The notes under the pieces: generated by a model
Databases searched by the model: none
The model's input: the letters and a program-made list of their open reading frames with translations, nothing else
Told to the model about the DNA's origin: nothing
In this document: positions 34,194-48,783 of the stretch, in pieces
Position numbering within the stretch: the first letter of the stretch is position 1
How the letters are laid out: each line of letters begins with the position of its first letter
NCBI GenBank assembly: GCA_949126835.1
Contig: OX421497.1
Coordinates: forward strand, 49,175,474 to 49,239,473
Length of the DNA stretch: 64,000 bases
Direction: 5' to 3'
Origin: Anisus vortex
Lineage: Eukaryota; Mollusca; Gastropoda; Planorbidae
Translations under genes and position numbers: made by a program

Positions 34194-34217
34194 GGAATGA
34201 AAGACAAATCCACCGCA
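34194..34217 (+). CDS. PICALM: Candidate PICALM microexon J (24 nt)
   Basis: It encodes GMKDKSTA, phase 0-0, with acceptor TTGAATATAG/GGA and a consensus donor GCA/GTAAGT. It keeps frame with exons H/I and K. The peptide slightly resembles KIKDSTAAS of human CALM, but there it lies after LEGK rather than before APSSLL, so homology is doubtful. It is likely an alternatively spliced microexon if real. Confidence 0.45.
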
Positions 34218-34719
34218 GTAAGTGGTTGAATAGAACAAGTTAGTGTAATATATTCTAGCTAATCACCCTGACATTAACTTAACCTGCCTGAGTCATTTAT
34301 TAATTCTTTTTTATTCCTTATTCTTCTTTCTATGTTTGTTTTTTAATTGAATGCACATGCCAAGTTTTATGGTGTTTTTTTTAAAATAGAAAATCTAAGC
34401 ATAGTGTAAGGTAAAAAAAAAAACAAGCTGTAGCACCTCTCTTGTGCACAAGTTTTTATCGTCTTCTTTAAGAAATGCATTTATAAATAGCTAAAATAGT
34501 AAAATATATATAATTTTTGCATGGACTCATTTTTTTGGATAATAAAACAATTTTTGTTCTAAGTTACCATAATACTTTCCTTTGCTTATTCATCCTTAAA
34601 ATAATCACTTTCTTATGCTTTGCTTTATTTCTCCAACTGCTTATTATAATATTATAGTGGGACATATATCTTGACTTATAATTATAATAAAAAATTTTTT
34701 TTGTTTCAAGTTTTTTTTT
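34218..34719. other. AT-rich intron sequence
   Basis: About 500 bp, no feature seen. Confidence 0.45.
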
Positions 34720-35048
34720 TCAAGAGATAAAATTATTATACAGATTTACTCTTAGTTAGCTTCAGAGATAAAATTATTATACAGATTTACTCCAGTTAGC
34801 TTCAGAGATAAAATTATTATACAGATTTACTCTTAGTTAGCTTCAGTGATAAAATTATTATACAGATTTACTCCAGTTAGCTTCAGAGATAAAATTATTA
34901 TACAGATTTACTCTTAGTTAGCTTCAGTGATAAAATTATTATACAGATTTACTCCAGTTAGCTTCAGAGATAAAATTATTATACAGATTTACTCCAGTTA
35001 GCTTCAGAGATAAAATTATTATACAGATTTACTCCAGTTAGCTTCAGT
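34720..35048. repeat. About 40-bp minisatellite, 8 copies
   Basis: The units share GATAAAATTATTATACAGAT followed by TTACT, then either CTTAGTTAGCTTC or CCAGTTAGCTTC. The two forms alternate in the left half, giving a two-unit higher-order pattern of about 80 bp; the right end is all CCAG-type. Confidence 0.93.
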
Positions 35049-35340
35049 CAATTTTCTTCAATTAGAAAATTAAAAGAAAGATGAAATCTCTTTTATGTAC
35101 TTTTAATGTCAATACTGATTACCTAACTCCATTAGTTAAATACTTTAAAAATAACACTATTGGCTATATCCTTTTTATATTTTTTTAATAGCTGTAAACA
35201 CTTAAATCAATTTAATTGGTTATACATTTTTAAAAATGAATTCTACTGGATAGATTCTTTTCTAATTGATTCTATTAACTAGATATTTTTTTAACTGAAC
35301 TTAATATTCGCTTGATAAAGTTGATTGCATTTTTAGTAAG

Positions 35341-36459
35341 TACTGTATATACTCACATATAAGTCGCACTGTTTTACTAAAAAATTTTATAAAACGTAGG
35401 GGTGCAACTTGTACACCTGACACTGTTTTTGAATTTTTTTTTAAAACATCACTACTCTGTCATAAAGTTTCCAACAAAACACCTGTATCGTTGATTGTAG
35501 TGATATAGAATTACTAGGATATGTGTAGGCCTACATTTTACATGAAATTCTTTATGTAAGACCTTTGACTTTTTAGATCTAGCCTGTAAATTTAATTCAA
35601 ACTTAATAACATAAAAGAACGTTAGGTGTGTCTATTTTGTTTGATAGTATTGCAAGCACAAAGAGAACTAAAAAAAAGTCAGAACCGAGTGAAAGAAAAG
35701 TGCTTGCCACTTTGCGAGCCAGTGCGTTTGGTCAGGTGATATCACTCGCTTTGGTGACGTTTCTAAAAATAGTCGGCTCATGCGAAAATATTTTAAAACA
35801 GCAGATGATGTAATCATGTTTTACACTACATCTCCAGTTGATCGCGCACAATGTTATGAATTTCATTATTATCTAAGAACTTTATTTTATGATTAAGGGT
35901 AACAGTTACAACTATAATATAAATAGTCATTTCTTTAACAAAAAGTTAAAAAAAAGTAACTTACCTGTGCCGAAGGTTTAGGCCTAGGCATACGTAAAAA
36001 CCATAGCCTTAACATTCAAAAGCACACCCAAATAAAAAAATCAAAAAAAAAAATCTCCAAAATGAATTAGAAGAATTAGACATGTCTTTTTATTAAAATT
36101 TATCCTTTTTCACTGAATGGGGCATGCAATTAAATAACAAAATCATTATTCTTTATCACTATTACATACGCACAACGAAAACAACCCCAACTTTAATGAT
36201 ATTTCTTGCAATGAAAACACGCATTAAATATAAAAATCTGGATGTTATTCAAAGGGAAATATTCTAAATTTGATAAAAAAAATATTATAAAAAAGAATAA
36301 AATAAAGAAATTAACGAGAAAACCAATATCACATACATCGATGCAGGAAAAGTCAATCTGGATAAAAAATAGTACAAAAAATCATTTTTGAAATTTTCGA
36401 GTCAAGATTAGGGATGCTAGTTATCCACCGGTGCTAATTATATGCGAGTATATAAGGTA
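35341..36459 (+). mobile_element. TIR element with R1-type ends but different interior
   Basis: The left end TACTGTATATACTCACATAT with AAGTCGCAC and the right end TATGCGAGTATATAAGGTA match R1 termini. The first roughly 200 bp (including CATCACTACTCTGTCAT at about 35448) are R1-like. From about 35600 to 36400 the interior is unrelated to copies 1-3. A 61-codon lysine-rich frame at 35628-35813 gives no family match. It could be an R1 relative that acquired a different core, or a piece of the parent autonomous element. Confidence 0.65.
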
Positions 36460-36739
36460 CCGTTATATACTTTTTAATTAATTCAGAAATGTGACTTGTA
36501 CATTTTATTTGGCAGAATACCATAATTTTTTCTGTCCTGCTCCTTTTTTCTTCTTCCAAAATCGCCTTCTTTGTTATTACAAAATTTTCAGATTTGTCTT
36601 CCAGCAACATTTTTAAAAACATCATTATAAATAAAATATAAGAAAACAAGAGCAGTGAAAAATTATGACATGATTAAAAGCCTATTATTGTTTTAATGTT
36701 CTTACTATAGAGCAAGATTTAAATACATTTTCCCCTAAA

Positions 36740-39700
36740 TAAATGTGTATAGACTATAGACATAGAGTTATAATATATGTATAGACTATAGACATAGAGT
36801 TATAATATATGTTTAGACTATAGACATAGAGTTAGAATAAATGTATAGACTATAGACATAGAGTTAGAATAAATGTATAGACTATAGACATAGTTAGAAT
36901 AAATATATGGACTATAGACATAGAGTTATAATATATGTATAGACTCTAGACATAGAGTTAGAATAAATGTATAGACTCTAGACATCGAGTTAGAATAAAT
37001 GTATAGACTCTAGACATAGAGTTAGAATAAATGTATAGACTATAGACATAGAGTTAGAATAAATGTATAGACTATAGACATAGAGTTAGAATAAATGTAT
37101 AGACTATAGACATAGTTAGAATAAATATATGGACTATAGACATAGAGTTATAATATATGTATAGACTATAGACATAGAGTTAGAATAAATGTATAGACTC
37201 TAGAACTCTAGACATAGAGTTAGAATAAATGTATAGACTCTAGACATAGAGTTAGAATAAATGTATAGACTCTAGACATAGAGTTAGAATAAATGTATAG
37301 ACTATAGACATAGAGTTAGAATAAATGTATAGACTATAGACATAGAGTTAGAATAAATGTATAGACTATAGACATAGAGTTAGAATAAATGTATAGACTC
37401 TAGACATAGAGTTAGAATAAATGTATAGACTATAGACATAGTATAGACTCTAGACATAGAGTTAGAATAAATGTATAGACTCTAGACATAGAGTTAGAAT
37501 AAATGTATAGACTATAGACATAGAGTTAGAATAAATGTATAGACTCTAGACATAGAGTTAGAATAAATGTATAGACTCTAGACATAGAGTTAGAATAAAT
37601 GTATAGACTCTAGACATAGAGTTAGAATAAATGTATAGACTATAGACATAGAGTTAGAATAAATGTATAGACTCTAGACATAGAGTTAGAATATATGTAT
37701 AGACTCTAGACATAGAGTTAAAATAAATGTATAGACTATAGACATAGAGTTAGAATAAATGTATAGACTCTAGACATAGAGTTAGAATAAATGTATAGAC
37801 TCTAGACATAGAGTTAGAATAAATGTATAGACTCTAGACATAGAGTTAGAATAAATGTATAGACTCTAGACATAGAGTTAGAATAAATGTATAGACTATA
37901 GACATAGTTAGAATAAATATATGGACTATAGACATAGAGTTAGAATAAATGTATAGACTCTAGACATAGAGTTAGAATAAATGTATAGACTCTAGACATA
38001 GAGTTAGAATAAATGTATAGACTCTAGACATAGAGTTAGAATAAATGTATAGACTCTAGACATAGAGTTAGAATAAATGTATAGACTATAGACATAGAGT
38101 TAGAATAAATGTATAGACTATAGACATAGAGTTAGAATAAATGTATAGACTATAGACATAGAGTTAGAATAAATGTATAGACTCTAGACATAGAGTTAGA
38201 ATAAATGTATAGACTATAGACATAGTATAGACTCTAGACATAGAGTTAGAATAAATGTATAGACTCTAGACATAGAGTTAGAATAAATGTATAGACTATA
38301 GACATAGAGTTAGAATAAATGTATAGACTCTAGACATAGAGTTAGAATAAATGTATAGACTCTAGACATAGAGTTAGAATAAATGTATAGACTCTAGACA
38401 TAGAGTTTGAATAAATGTATAGACTATAGACATAGAGTTAGAATAAATGTATAGACTCTAGACATAGAGTTAGAATAAATGTATAGACTCTAGACATAGA
38501 GTTAGAATAAATGTATAGACTCTAGACATAGAGTTAGAATAAATGTATAGACTATAGACATAGTTAGAATAAATATATGGACTCTAGACATAGAGTTAGA
38601 ATAAATGTATAGACTCTAGACATAGAGTTAGAATAAATGTATAGACTATAGACATAGAGTTAGAATAAATGTATAGACTATAGACATAGAGTTAGAATAA
38701 ATGTATAGACTATAGACATAGATTTTGAATAAATGTATAGACTATAGACATAGAGTTAGAATGAATGTATAGACTATAGACATAGAGTTAGAATAAATGT
38801 ATAGACTCTAGACATAGAGTTAGAATAAATGTATAGACTCTAGACATAGAGTTAGAATAAATGTATAGACTATAGACATAGAGTTAGAATAAATATATAG
38901 ACTATAGACATAGAGTTAGAATAAATGTATAGACTCTAGACATAGATTTAGAATAAATGTATAGACTATAGACACAGAGTTAGAATAAATGTATAGACTA
39001 TAGACATAGAGTTAGAATAAATGTATAGACTATAGACATAGTATAGACTCTAGACATAGAGTTAGAATAAATGTATAGACTCTAGACATAGAGTTAGAAT
39101 AAATGTATAGACTATAGACATAGAGTTAGAATAAATGTATAGACTCTAGACATAGAGTTAGAATAAATGTATAGACTCTAGACATAGAGTTAGAATAAAT
39201 GTATAGACTCTAGACATAGAGTTAGAATAAATGTATAGACTATAGACATAGAGTTAGAATAAATGTATAGACACTAGACATAGAGTTAGAATATATGTAT
39301 AGACTCTAGACATAGAGTTAAAATAAATGTATAGACTATAGACATAGAGTTAGAATAAATGTATAGACTCTAGACATAGAGTTAGAATAAATGTATAGAC
39401 TCTAGACATAGAGTTAGAATAAATGTATAGACTCTAGACATAGAGTTAGAATAAATGTATAGACTCTAGACATAGAGTTAGAATAAATGTATAGACTATA
39501 GACATAGTTAGAATAAATATATGGACTATAGACATAGAGTTAGAATAAATGTATAGACTCTAGACATAGAGTTAGAATAAATGTATAGACTCTAGACATA
39601 GAGTTAGAATAAATGTATAGACTCTAGACATAGAGTTAGAATAAATGTATAGACTCTAGACATAGAGTTAGAATAAATGTATAGACTATAGACATAGAGT

Positions 39701-42700
39701 TAGAATAAATGTATAGACTATAGACATAGAGTTAGAATAAATGTATAGACTATAGACATAGAGTTAGAATAAATGTATAGACTCTAGACATAGAGTTAGA
39801 ATAAATGTATAGACTATAGACATAGTATAGACTCTAGACATAGAGTTAGAATAAATGTATAGACTCTAGACATAGAGTTAGAATAAATGTATAGACTATA
39901 GACATAGAGTTAGAATAAATGTATAGACTCTAGACATAGAGTTAGAATAAATGTATAGACTCTAGACATAGAGTTAGAATAAATGTATAGACTCTAGACA
40001 TAGAGTTAGAATAAATGTATAGACTCTAGACATAGAGTTAGAATATATGTATAGACTCTAGACATAGAGTTAAAATAAATGTATAGACTATAGACATAGA
40101 GTTAGAATAAATGTATAGACTCTAGACATAGAGTTAGAATAAATGTATAGACTCTAGACATAGAGTTAGAATAAATGTATAGACTCTAGACATAGAGTTA
40201 GAATAAATGTATAGACTCTAGACATAGAGTTAGAATAAATGTATAGACTATAGACATAGTTAGAATAAATATATGGACTATAGACATAGAGTTAGAATAA
40301 ATGTATAGACTCTAGACATAGAGTTAGAATAAATGTATAGACTCTAGACATAGAGTTAGAATAAATGTATAGACTCTAGACATAGAGTTAGAATAAATGT
40401 ATAGACTATAGACATAGAGTTAGAATAAATGTATAGACTATAGACATAGAGTTAGAATAAATGTATAGACTATAGACATAGATTTAGAATAAATGTAGAC
40501 TATAGAAATAGAGTTAGAATAAATGTATAGACTATAGACATAGAGTTAGAATAAATGTATAGACTCTAGACATAGAGTTAGAATAAATGTATAGACTCTA
40601 GACATAGAGTTAGAATAAATGTATAGACTCTAGACATAGAGTTAGAATAAATGTATAGACTATAGACATAGAGTTAGAATAAATATATAGACTATAGACA
40701 TAGAGTTAGAATAAATGTATAGACTCTAGACATAGAGTTAGAATAAATGTATAGACTCTAGACATAGAGTTAGAATAAATGTATAGACTCTAGACATAGA
40801 GTTAGAATAAATGTATAGACTATAGACATAGAGTTAGAATAAATGTATAGACTATAGACATAGAGTTAGAATAAATGTATAGACTATAGACATAGAGTTA
40901 GAATAAATGTATAGACTCTAGACATAGAGTTAGAATAAATGTATAGACTATAGACATAGTATAGACTCTAGACATAGAGTTAGAATAAATGTATAGACTC
41001 TAGACATAGAGTTAGAATAAATGTATAGACTATAGACATAGAGTTAGAATAAATGTATAGACTCTAGACATAGAGTTAGAATAAATGTATAGACTCTAGA
41101 CATAGAGTTAGAATAAATGTATAGACTCTAGACATAGAGTTAGAATAAATGTATAGACTATAGACATAGAGTTAGAATAAATGTATAGACTCTAGACATA
41201 GAGTTAGAATATATGTATAGACTCTAGACATAGAGTTAAAATAAATGTATAGACTATAGACAGAGTTAAAATAAATGTACATACTCTAGACATAGAGTTA
41301 GAATAAATGTATAGACTCTAGACATAGAGTTAGAATAAATGTATAGACTATAGACATAGAGTTAGAATAAATGTATAGACTCTAGACATAGAGTTAGAAT
41401 AAATGTATAGACTCTAGACATAGAGTTAGAATAAATGTATAGACTATAGACATAGTTAGAATAAATATATGGACTCTAGACATAGAGTTAGAATAAATGT
41501 ATAGACTCTAGACATAGAGTTAGAATAAATGTATAGACTATAGACATAGAGTTAGAATAAATGTATAGACTATAGACATAGAGTTAGAATAAATGTATAG
41601 ACTATAGACATAGATTTTGAATAAATGTATAGACTATAGACATAGAGTTAGAATGAATGTATAGACTATAGACATAGAGTTAGAATAAATGTATAGACTC
41701 TAGACATAGAGTTAGAATAAATGTATAGACTCTAGACATAGAGTTAGAATAAATGTATAGACTATAGACATAGAGTTAGAATAAATATATAGACTATAGA
41801 CATAGAGTTAGAATAAATGTATAGACTCTAGACATAGATTTAGAATAAATGTATAGACTATAGACACAGAGTTAGAATAAATGTATAGACTATAGACATA
41901 GAGTTAGAATAAATGTATAGACTATAGACATAAAGTTAGAATAAATGTATAGACTATAGACATAGAGTTAGAATAAATGTATAGACTATAGACATAGATT
42001 TAGAATAAATGTATAGACTATAGACATAGAGTTAGAATAAATGTATAGACTATAGACATAGAGTTAGAATAAATGTATAGACTCTAGACATAGAGTTAGA
42101 ATAAATGTATAGACTCTAGACATAGAGTTAGAATAAATGTATAGACTCTAGACATAGAGTTAGAATAAATGTATAGACTATAGACATAGTTAGAATAAAT
42201 ATATGGACTATAGACATAGAGTTAGAATAAATGTATAGACTCTAGACATAGAGTTAGAATAAATGTATAGACTCTAGACATAGAGTTAGAATAAATGTAT
42301 AGACTCTAGACATAGAGTTAGAATAAATGTATAGACTCTAGACATAGAGTTAGAATAAATGTATAGACTATAGACATAGAGTTAGAATAAATGTATAGAC
42401 TATAGACATAGAGTTAGAATAAATGTATAGACTATAGACATAGAGTTAGAATAAATGTATAGACTCTAGACATAGAGTTAGAATAAATGTATAGACTATA
42501 GACATAGTATAGACTCTAGACATAGAGTTAGAATAAATGTATAGACTCTAGACATAGAGTTAGAATAAATGTATAGACTATAGACATAGAGTTAGAATAA
42601 ATGTATAGACTCTAGACATAGAGTTAGAATAAATGTATAGACTCTAGACATAGAGTTAGAATAAATGTATAGACTCTAGACATAGAGTTAGAATAAATGT

Positions 42701-45700
42701 ATAGACTCTAGACATAGAGTTAGAATATATGTATAGACTCTAGACATAGAGTTAAAATAAATGTATAGACTATAGACATAGAGTTAGAATAAATGTATAG
42801 ACTCTAGACATAGAGTTAGAATAAATGTATAGACTCTAGACATAGAGTTAGAATAAATGTATAGACTCTAGACATAGAGTTAGAATAAATGTATAGACTC
42901 TAGACATAGAGTTAGAATAAATGTATAGACTATAGACATAGTTAGAATAAATATATGGACTATAGACATAGAGTTAGAATAAATGTATAGACTCTAGACA
43001 TAGAGTTAGAATAAATGTATAGACTCTAGACATAGAGTTAGAATAAATGTATAGACTCTAGACATAGAGTTAGAATAAATGTATAGACTATAGACATAGA
43101 GTTAGAATAAATGTATAGACTATAGACATAGAGTTAGAATAAATGTATAGACTATAGACATAGATTTAGAATAAATGTAGACTATAGAAATAGAGTTAGA
43201 ATAAATGTATAGACTATAGACATAGAGTTAGAATAAATGTATAGACTCTAGACATAGAGTTAGAATAAATGTATAGACTCTAGACATAGAGTTAGAATAA
43301 ATGTATAGACTCTAGACATAGAGTTAGAATAAATGTATAGACTATAGACATAGAGTTAGAATAAATATATAGACTATAGACATAGAGTTAGAATAAATGT
43401 ATAGACTCTAGACATAGAGTTAGAATAAATGTATAGACTCTAGACATAGAGTTAGAATAAATGTATAGACTCTAGACATAGAGTTAGAATAAATGTATAG
43501 ACTATAGACATAGAGTTAGAATAAATGTATAGACTATAGACATAGAGTTAGAATAAATGTATAGACTATAGACATAGAGTTAGAATAAATGTATAGACTC
43601 TAGACATAGAGTTAGAATAAATGTATAGACTATAGACATAGTATAGACTCTAGACATAGAGTTAGAATAAATGTATAGACTCTAGACATAGAGTTAGAAT
43701 AAATGTATAGACTATAGACATAGAGTTAGAATAAATGTATAGACTCTAGACATAGAGTTAGAATAAATGTATAGACTCTAGACATAGAGTTAGAATAAAT
43801 GTATAGACTCTAGACATAGAGTTAGAATAAATGTATAGACTATAGACATAGAGTTAGAATAAATGTATAGACTCTAGACATAGAGTTAGAATATATGTAT
43901 AGACTCTAGACATAGAGTTAAAATAAATGTATAGACTATAGACAGAGTTAAAATAAATGTACATACTCTAGACATAGAGTTAGAATAAATGTATAGACTC
44001 TAGACATAGAGTTAGAATAAATGTATAGACTATAGACATAGAGTTAGAATAAATGTATAGACTCTAGACATAGAGTTAGAATAAATGTATAGACTCTAGA
44101 CATAGAGTTAGAATAAATGTATAGACTATAGACATAGTTAGAATAAATATATGGACTCTAGACATAGAGTTAGAATAAATGTATAGACTCTAGACATAGA
44201 GTTAGAATAAATGTATAGACTATAGACATAGAGTTAGAATAAATGTATAGACTATAGACATAGAGTTAGAATAAATGTATAGACTATAGACATAGATTTT
44301 GAATAAATGTATAGACTATAGACATAGAGTTAGAATGAATGTATAGACTATAGACATAGAGTTAGAATAAATGTATAGACTCTAGACATAGAGTTAGAAT
44401 AAATGTATAGACTCTAGACATAGAGTTAGAATAAATGTATAGACTATAGACATAGAGTTAGAATAAATATATAGACTATAGACATAGAGTTAGAATAAAT
44501 GTATAGACTCTAGACATAGATTTAGAATAAATGTATAGACTATAGACACAGAGTTAGAATAAATGTATAGACTATAGACATAGAGTTAGAATAAATGTAT
44601 AGACTATAGACATAAAGTTAGAATAAATGTATAGACTATAGACATAGAGTTAGAATAAATGTATAGACTATAGACATAGATTTAGAATAAATGTATAGAC
44701 TATAGACATAGAGTTAGAATAAATGTATAGACTATAGACATAGAGTTAGAATAAATGTATAGACTATAGACATAGAGTTAGAATAAATGTATAGACTATA
44801 GACATAGAGTTAGAATAAATGTATAGACTCTAGACATAGAGTTAGAATAAATGTATAGACTATAGACATAGTATAGACTCTAGACATAGAGTTAGAATAA
44901 ATGTATAGACTCTAGACATAGAGTTAGAATAAATGTATAGACTATAGACATAGAGTTAGAATAAATGTATAGACTATAGACATAGAGTTAGAATAAATGT
45001 ATAGACTATAGACATAGATTTTGAATAAATGTATAGACTATAGACATAGAGTTAGAATGAATGTATAGACTATAGACATAGAGTTAGAATAAATGTATAG
45101 ACTCTAGACATAGAGTTAGAATAAATGTATAGACTCTAGACATAGAGTTAGAATAAATGTATAGACTATAGACATAGAGTTAGAATAAATATATAGACTA
45201 TAGACATAGAGTTAGAATAAATGTATAGACTCTAGACATAGATTTAGAATAAATGTATAGACTATAGACACAGAGTTAGAATAAATGTATAGACTATAGA
45301 CATAGAGTTAGAATAAATGTATAGACTATAGACATAAAGTTAGAATAAATGTATAGACTATAGACATAGAGTTAGAATAAATGTATAGACTATAGACATA
45401 GATTTAGAATAAATGTATAGACTATAGACATAGAGTTAGAATAAATGTATAGACTATAGACATAGAGTTAGAATAAATGTATAGACTATAGACATAGAGT
45501 TAGAATAAATGTATAGACTATAGACATAGAGTTAGAATAAATGTATAGACTCTAGACATAGAGTTAGAATAAATGTATAGACTATAGACATAGTATAGAC
45601 TCTAGACATAGAGTTAGAATAAATGTATAGACTCTAGACATAGAGTTAGAATAAATGTATAGACTATAGACATAGAGTTAGAATAAATGTATAGACTCTA

Positions 45701-47605
45701 GACATAGAGTTAGAATAAATGTATAGACTCTAGACATAGAGTTAGAATAAATGTATAGACTCTAGACATAGAGTTAGAATAAATGTATAGACTATAGACA
45801 TAGAGTTAGAATAAATGTATAGACTATAGACATAAAGTTAGAATAAATGTATAGACTATAGACATAGAGTTAGAATAAATGTATAGACTATAGACATAGA
45901 GTTAGAATAAATGTATAGACTATAGACATAGAGTTAGAATAAATGTATAGACTATAGACATAGAGTTAGAATAAATGTATAGACTATAGACATAGAGTTA
46001 GAATAAATGTATAGACTATAGACATAGAGTTAGAATAAATGTATAGACTATAGACATAGATTTAGAATAAATGTATAGACTATAGACATAGAGTTAGAAT
46101 AAATGTATAGACTATAGACATAGAGTTAGAATAAATGTATAGACTATAGACATAGAGTTAGAATATATGTATAGACTATAGACATAGAGTTAGAATAAAT
46201 GTATAGACTCTAGACATAGAGTTAGAATAAATGTATAGACTCTAGACATAGAGTTAGAATAAATGTATAGACTCTAGACATAGAGTTAGAATAAATGTAT
46301 AGACTCTAGACATAGAGTTAGAATAAATGTATAGACTCTAGACATAGAGTTAGAATAAATGTATAGACTCTAGACATAGAGTTAGAATAAATGTATAGAC
46401 TCTAGACATAGAGTTAGAATAAATGTATAGACTCTAGACATAGAGTTAGAATAAATGTATAGACTATAGACATAGAGTTAGAATAAATGTATAGACTATA
46501 GACATAGAGTTAGAATAAATGTATAGACTATAGACATAGAGTTAGAATAAATGTATAGACTATAGACATAGAGTTAGAATAAATGTATAGACTATAGACA
46601 TAGAGTTAGAATAAATGTATAGACTCTAGACATAGAGTTAGAATAAATGTATAGACTCTAGACATAGAGTTAGAATAAATGTATAGACTCTAGACATAGA
46701 GTTAGAATAAATGTATAGACTATAGACATAGAGTTAGAATAAATGTATAGACTATAGACATAGAGTTAGAATAAATGTATAGACTATAGACATAGAGTTA
46801 GAATAAATGTATAGACTATAGACATAGAGTTAGAATATATGTATAGACTATAGACATAGAGTTAGAATAAATGTATAGACTCTAGACATAGAGTTAGAAT
46901 AAATGTATAGACTCTAGACATAGAGTTAGAATAAATGTATAGACTCTAGACATAGAGTTAGAATAAATGTATAGACTCTAGACATAGAGTTAGAATAAAT
47001 GTATAGACTCTAGACATAGAGTTAGAATAAATGTATAGACTCTAGACATAGAGTTAGAATAAATGTATAGACTCTAGACATAGAGTTAGAATAAATGTAT
47101 AGACTCTAGACATAGAGTTAGAATAAATGTATAGACTATAGACATAGAGTTAGAATAAATGTATAGACTATAGACATAGAGTTAGAATAAATGTATAGAC
47201 TATAGACATAGAGTTAGAATAAATGTATAGACTATAGACATAGAGTTAGAATAAATGTATAGACTATAGACATAGAGTTAGAATAAATGTATAGACTCTA
47301 GACATAGAGTTAGAATAAATGTATAGACTCTAGACATAGAGTTAGAATAAATGTATAGACTCTAGACATAGAGTTAGAATAAATGTATAGACTATAGACA
47401 TAGATTTAGAATAAATGTATAGACTATAGACATAGAGTTAGAATAAATGTATAGACTATAGACATAGAGTTAGAATAAATGTATAGACTATAGACATAGA
47501 GTTAGAATAAATGTATAGACTATAGACATAGAGTTAGAATAAATGTATAGACTATAGACATAGAGTTAGAATAAATGTATAGACTATAGACATAGATTTA
47601 GAGTA
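36740..47605. repeat. Giant 32-bp minisatellite, about 10.9 kb (roughly 340 units)
   Basis: The 32-bp unit is ATAGACTCTAGACATAGAGT followed by TAGAATAAATGT. The main variant has GACTATAGACATAG in place of GACTCTAGACATAG. Marker variants are GACATAGTTAGAATAAATAT (3-bp deletion), GACATAGTATAGACTC (fused short unit), AGAATGAATG, GACACAGAG, CATAAAGTT and AAATGTAGAC. They recur at fixed distances of 1,600, 2,682, 2,892 and 722 bp, showing block duplications inside the array. It fills most of the intron between candidate exon J and exon K. The unit is AT-rich and contains the palindrome TCTAGA. Confidence 0.97.
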
Positions 47606-48691
47606 CAAGTATAGATAAAGAGGGATATAAGAAAAACAAACATGGGCACAATTTTATTAAGTTAAAAATCATAGAAGGTATAATAAAATATTTCACAATA
47701 TGAGTACATATAAAGTGATCAGTTTTCAATCTGTTAAGAATGTACATCTTTGTATGTGTTAAAAAAAAGCATCAGGTAGATCTAGTGCTTGCTTATAATG
47801 ATATAAATTGAAGACTATGCTTAGACAATTAACAATGATTGAGTAGGCTTGCAGAATTATAGTGTAAGAACCAAACATTTTTCCAAAACAGTGTTTATTT
47901 GTGCATTTATATAGCCAAATTAACCTTAATGTCCATTAAAGTTTATTGTCTGGAAAATGTTAAATGCAGAAATATATATATTTTTTTCCCCTCTGAAATC
48001 TGGTCACATTCCTGAATTAATTATATTGGCTGATTATTTATAAACTTTTTTGAGGGTTTTAAGTTGAAATCCAAGTTAAAATATTTTGTTCTGGAATTAG
48101 AAGACATCCTTGAGTCTACCCACATTTAAATGTTTACATGGCATTAGTTGGGACATCCTTGAGTCTACCCACATATAAATGTTTACATGGCATTAGTTGG
48201 GAGAAAAAGGGTATTAAGCTGGCCTCACAATATCCTAGTATGAAACTTGTAATGATTACTTGACCAGCCCATCATGCCCATGGACCATCATGGCACTATG
48301 CTGTTAATAATAAATATTGTTTCAACCATTGTCTGCCATTAAAACATTCAACTTATAGACAGCTTGAATATCCATTTGAGATTTTCTCACAATACCTTGA
48401 AATATATAAAATGTTCTGAGCTGATTTTGTATTTAGATAAAGCTTGTGAAACTTGTGTGCTTAAGCAATCTGAATCTCTGCAATTCTGCTTTTTTTGCGT
48501 ATGTTTTAAATGAGTTAAAAAAAAACTTCTAAACATTCCCATAAATCTTGAGTTTATCCTTTCAATGAATAATATAATTAGCACCAAAACATGCAGATAA
48601 AAAGTGTATATATTTTCTTTAACAATTCTTTACCATTTGATATTTATTATTACATAAAAACTGACTAAAATCTAAATATTTATCTTGGTAG
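47606..48691. other. Intron sequence before exon K, with one 49-bp duplication
   Basis: Plain AT-rich DNA. A 49-bp tandem duplication (GACATCCTTGAGTCTACCCA at 48103 and 48152) is the only structure noticed. Confidence 0.55.
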
Positions 48692-48783
48692 GCCCCTGCC
48701 AGTCTTTTAGATGCATTAGAGCAACATCTGCTATCATTGGAAGGAAAAAAGGGTGTGGCCACAACCCCTACCAGTTCTAGCAA
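48692..48783 (+). CDS. PICALM: PICALM/AP180 exon K, post-ANTH helix
   Basis: It encodes APASLLDALEQHLLSLEGKK followed by GVATTPTSSS and two bases of Lys. Human: APSSLLDALEQHLASLEGKK. Acceptor CTTGGTAG/GCC; donor AGCAA/GTAAGT, phase 2. The LLDALEQHL helix is a hallmark of CALM/AP180 proteins and marks the boundary between the folded ANTH domain and the flexible tail. Confidence 0.97.

Noticed and set aside
36740..47605. CRISPR-like regular repeats
   Set aside because: Repeats are directly contiguous with no unique spacers, in an intron of an animal gene. This is a minisatellite.
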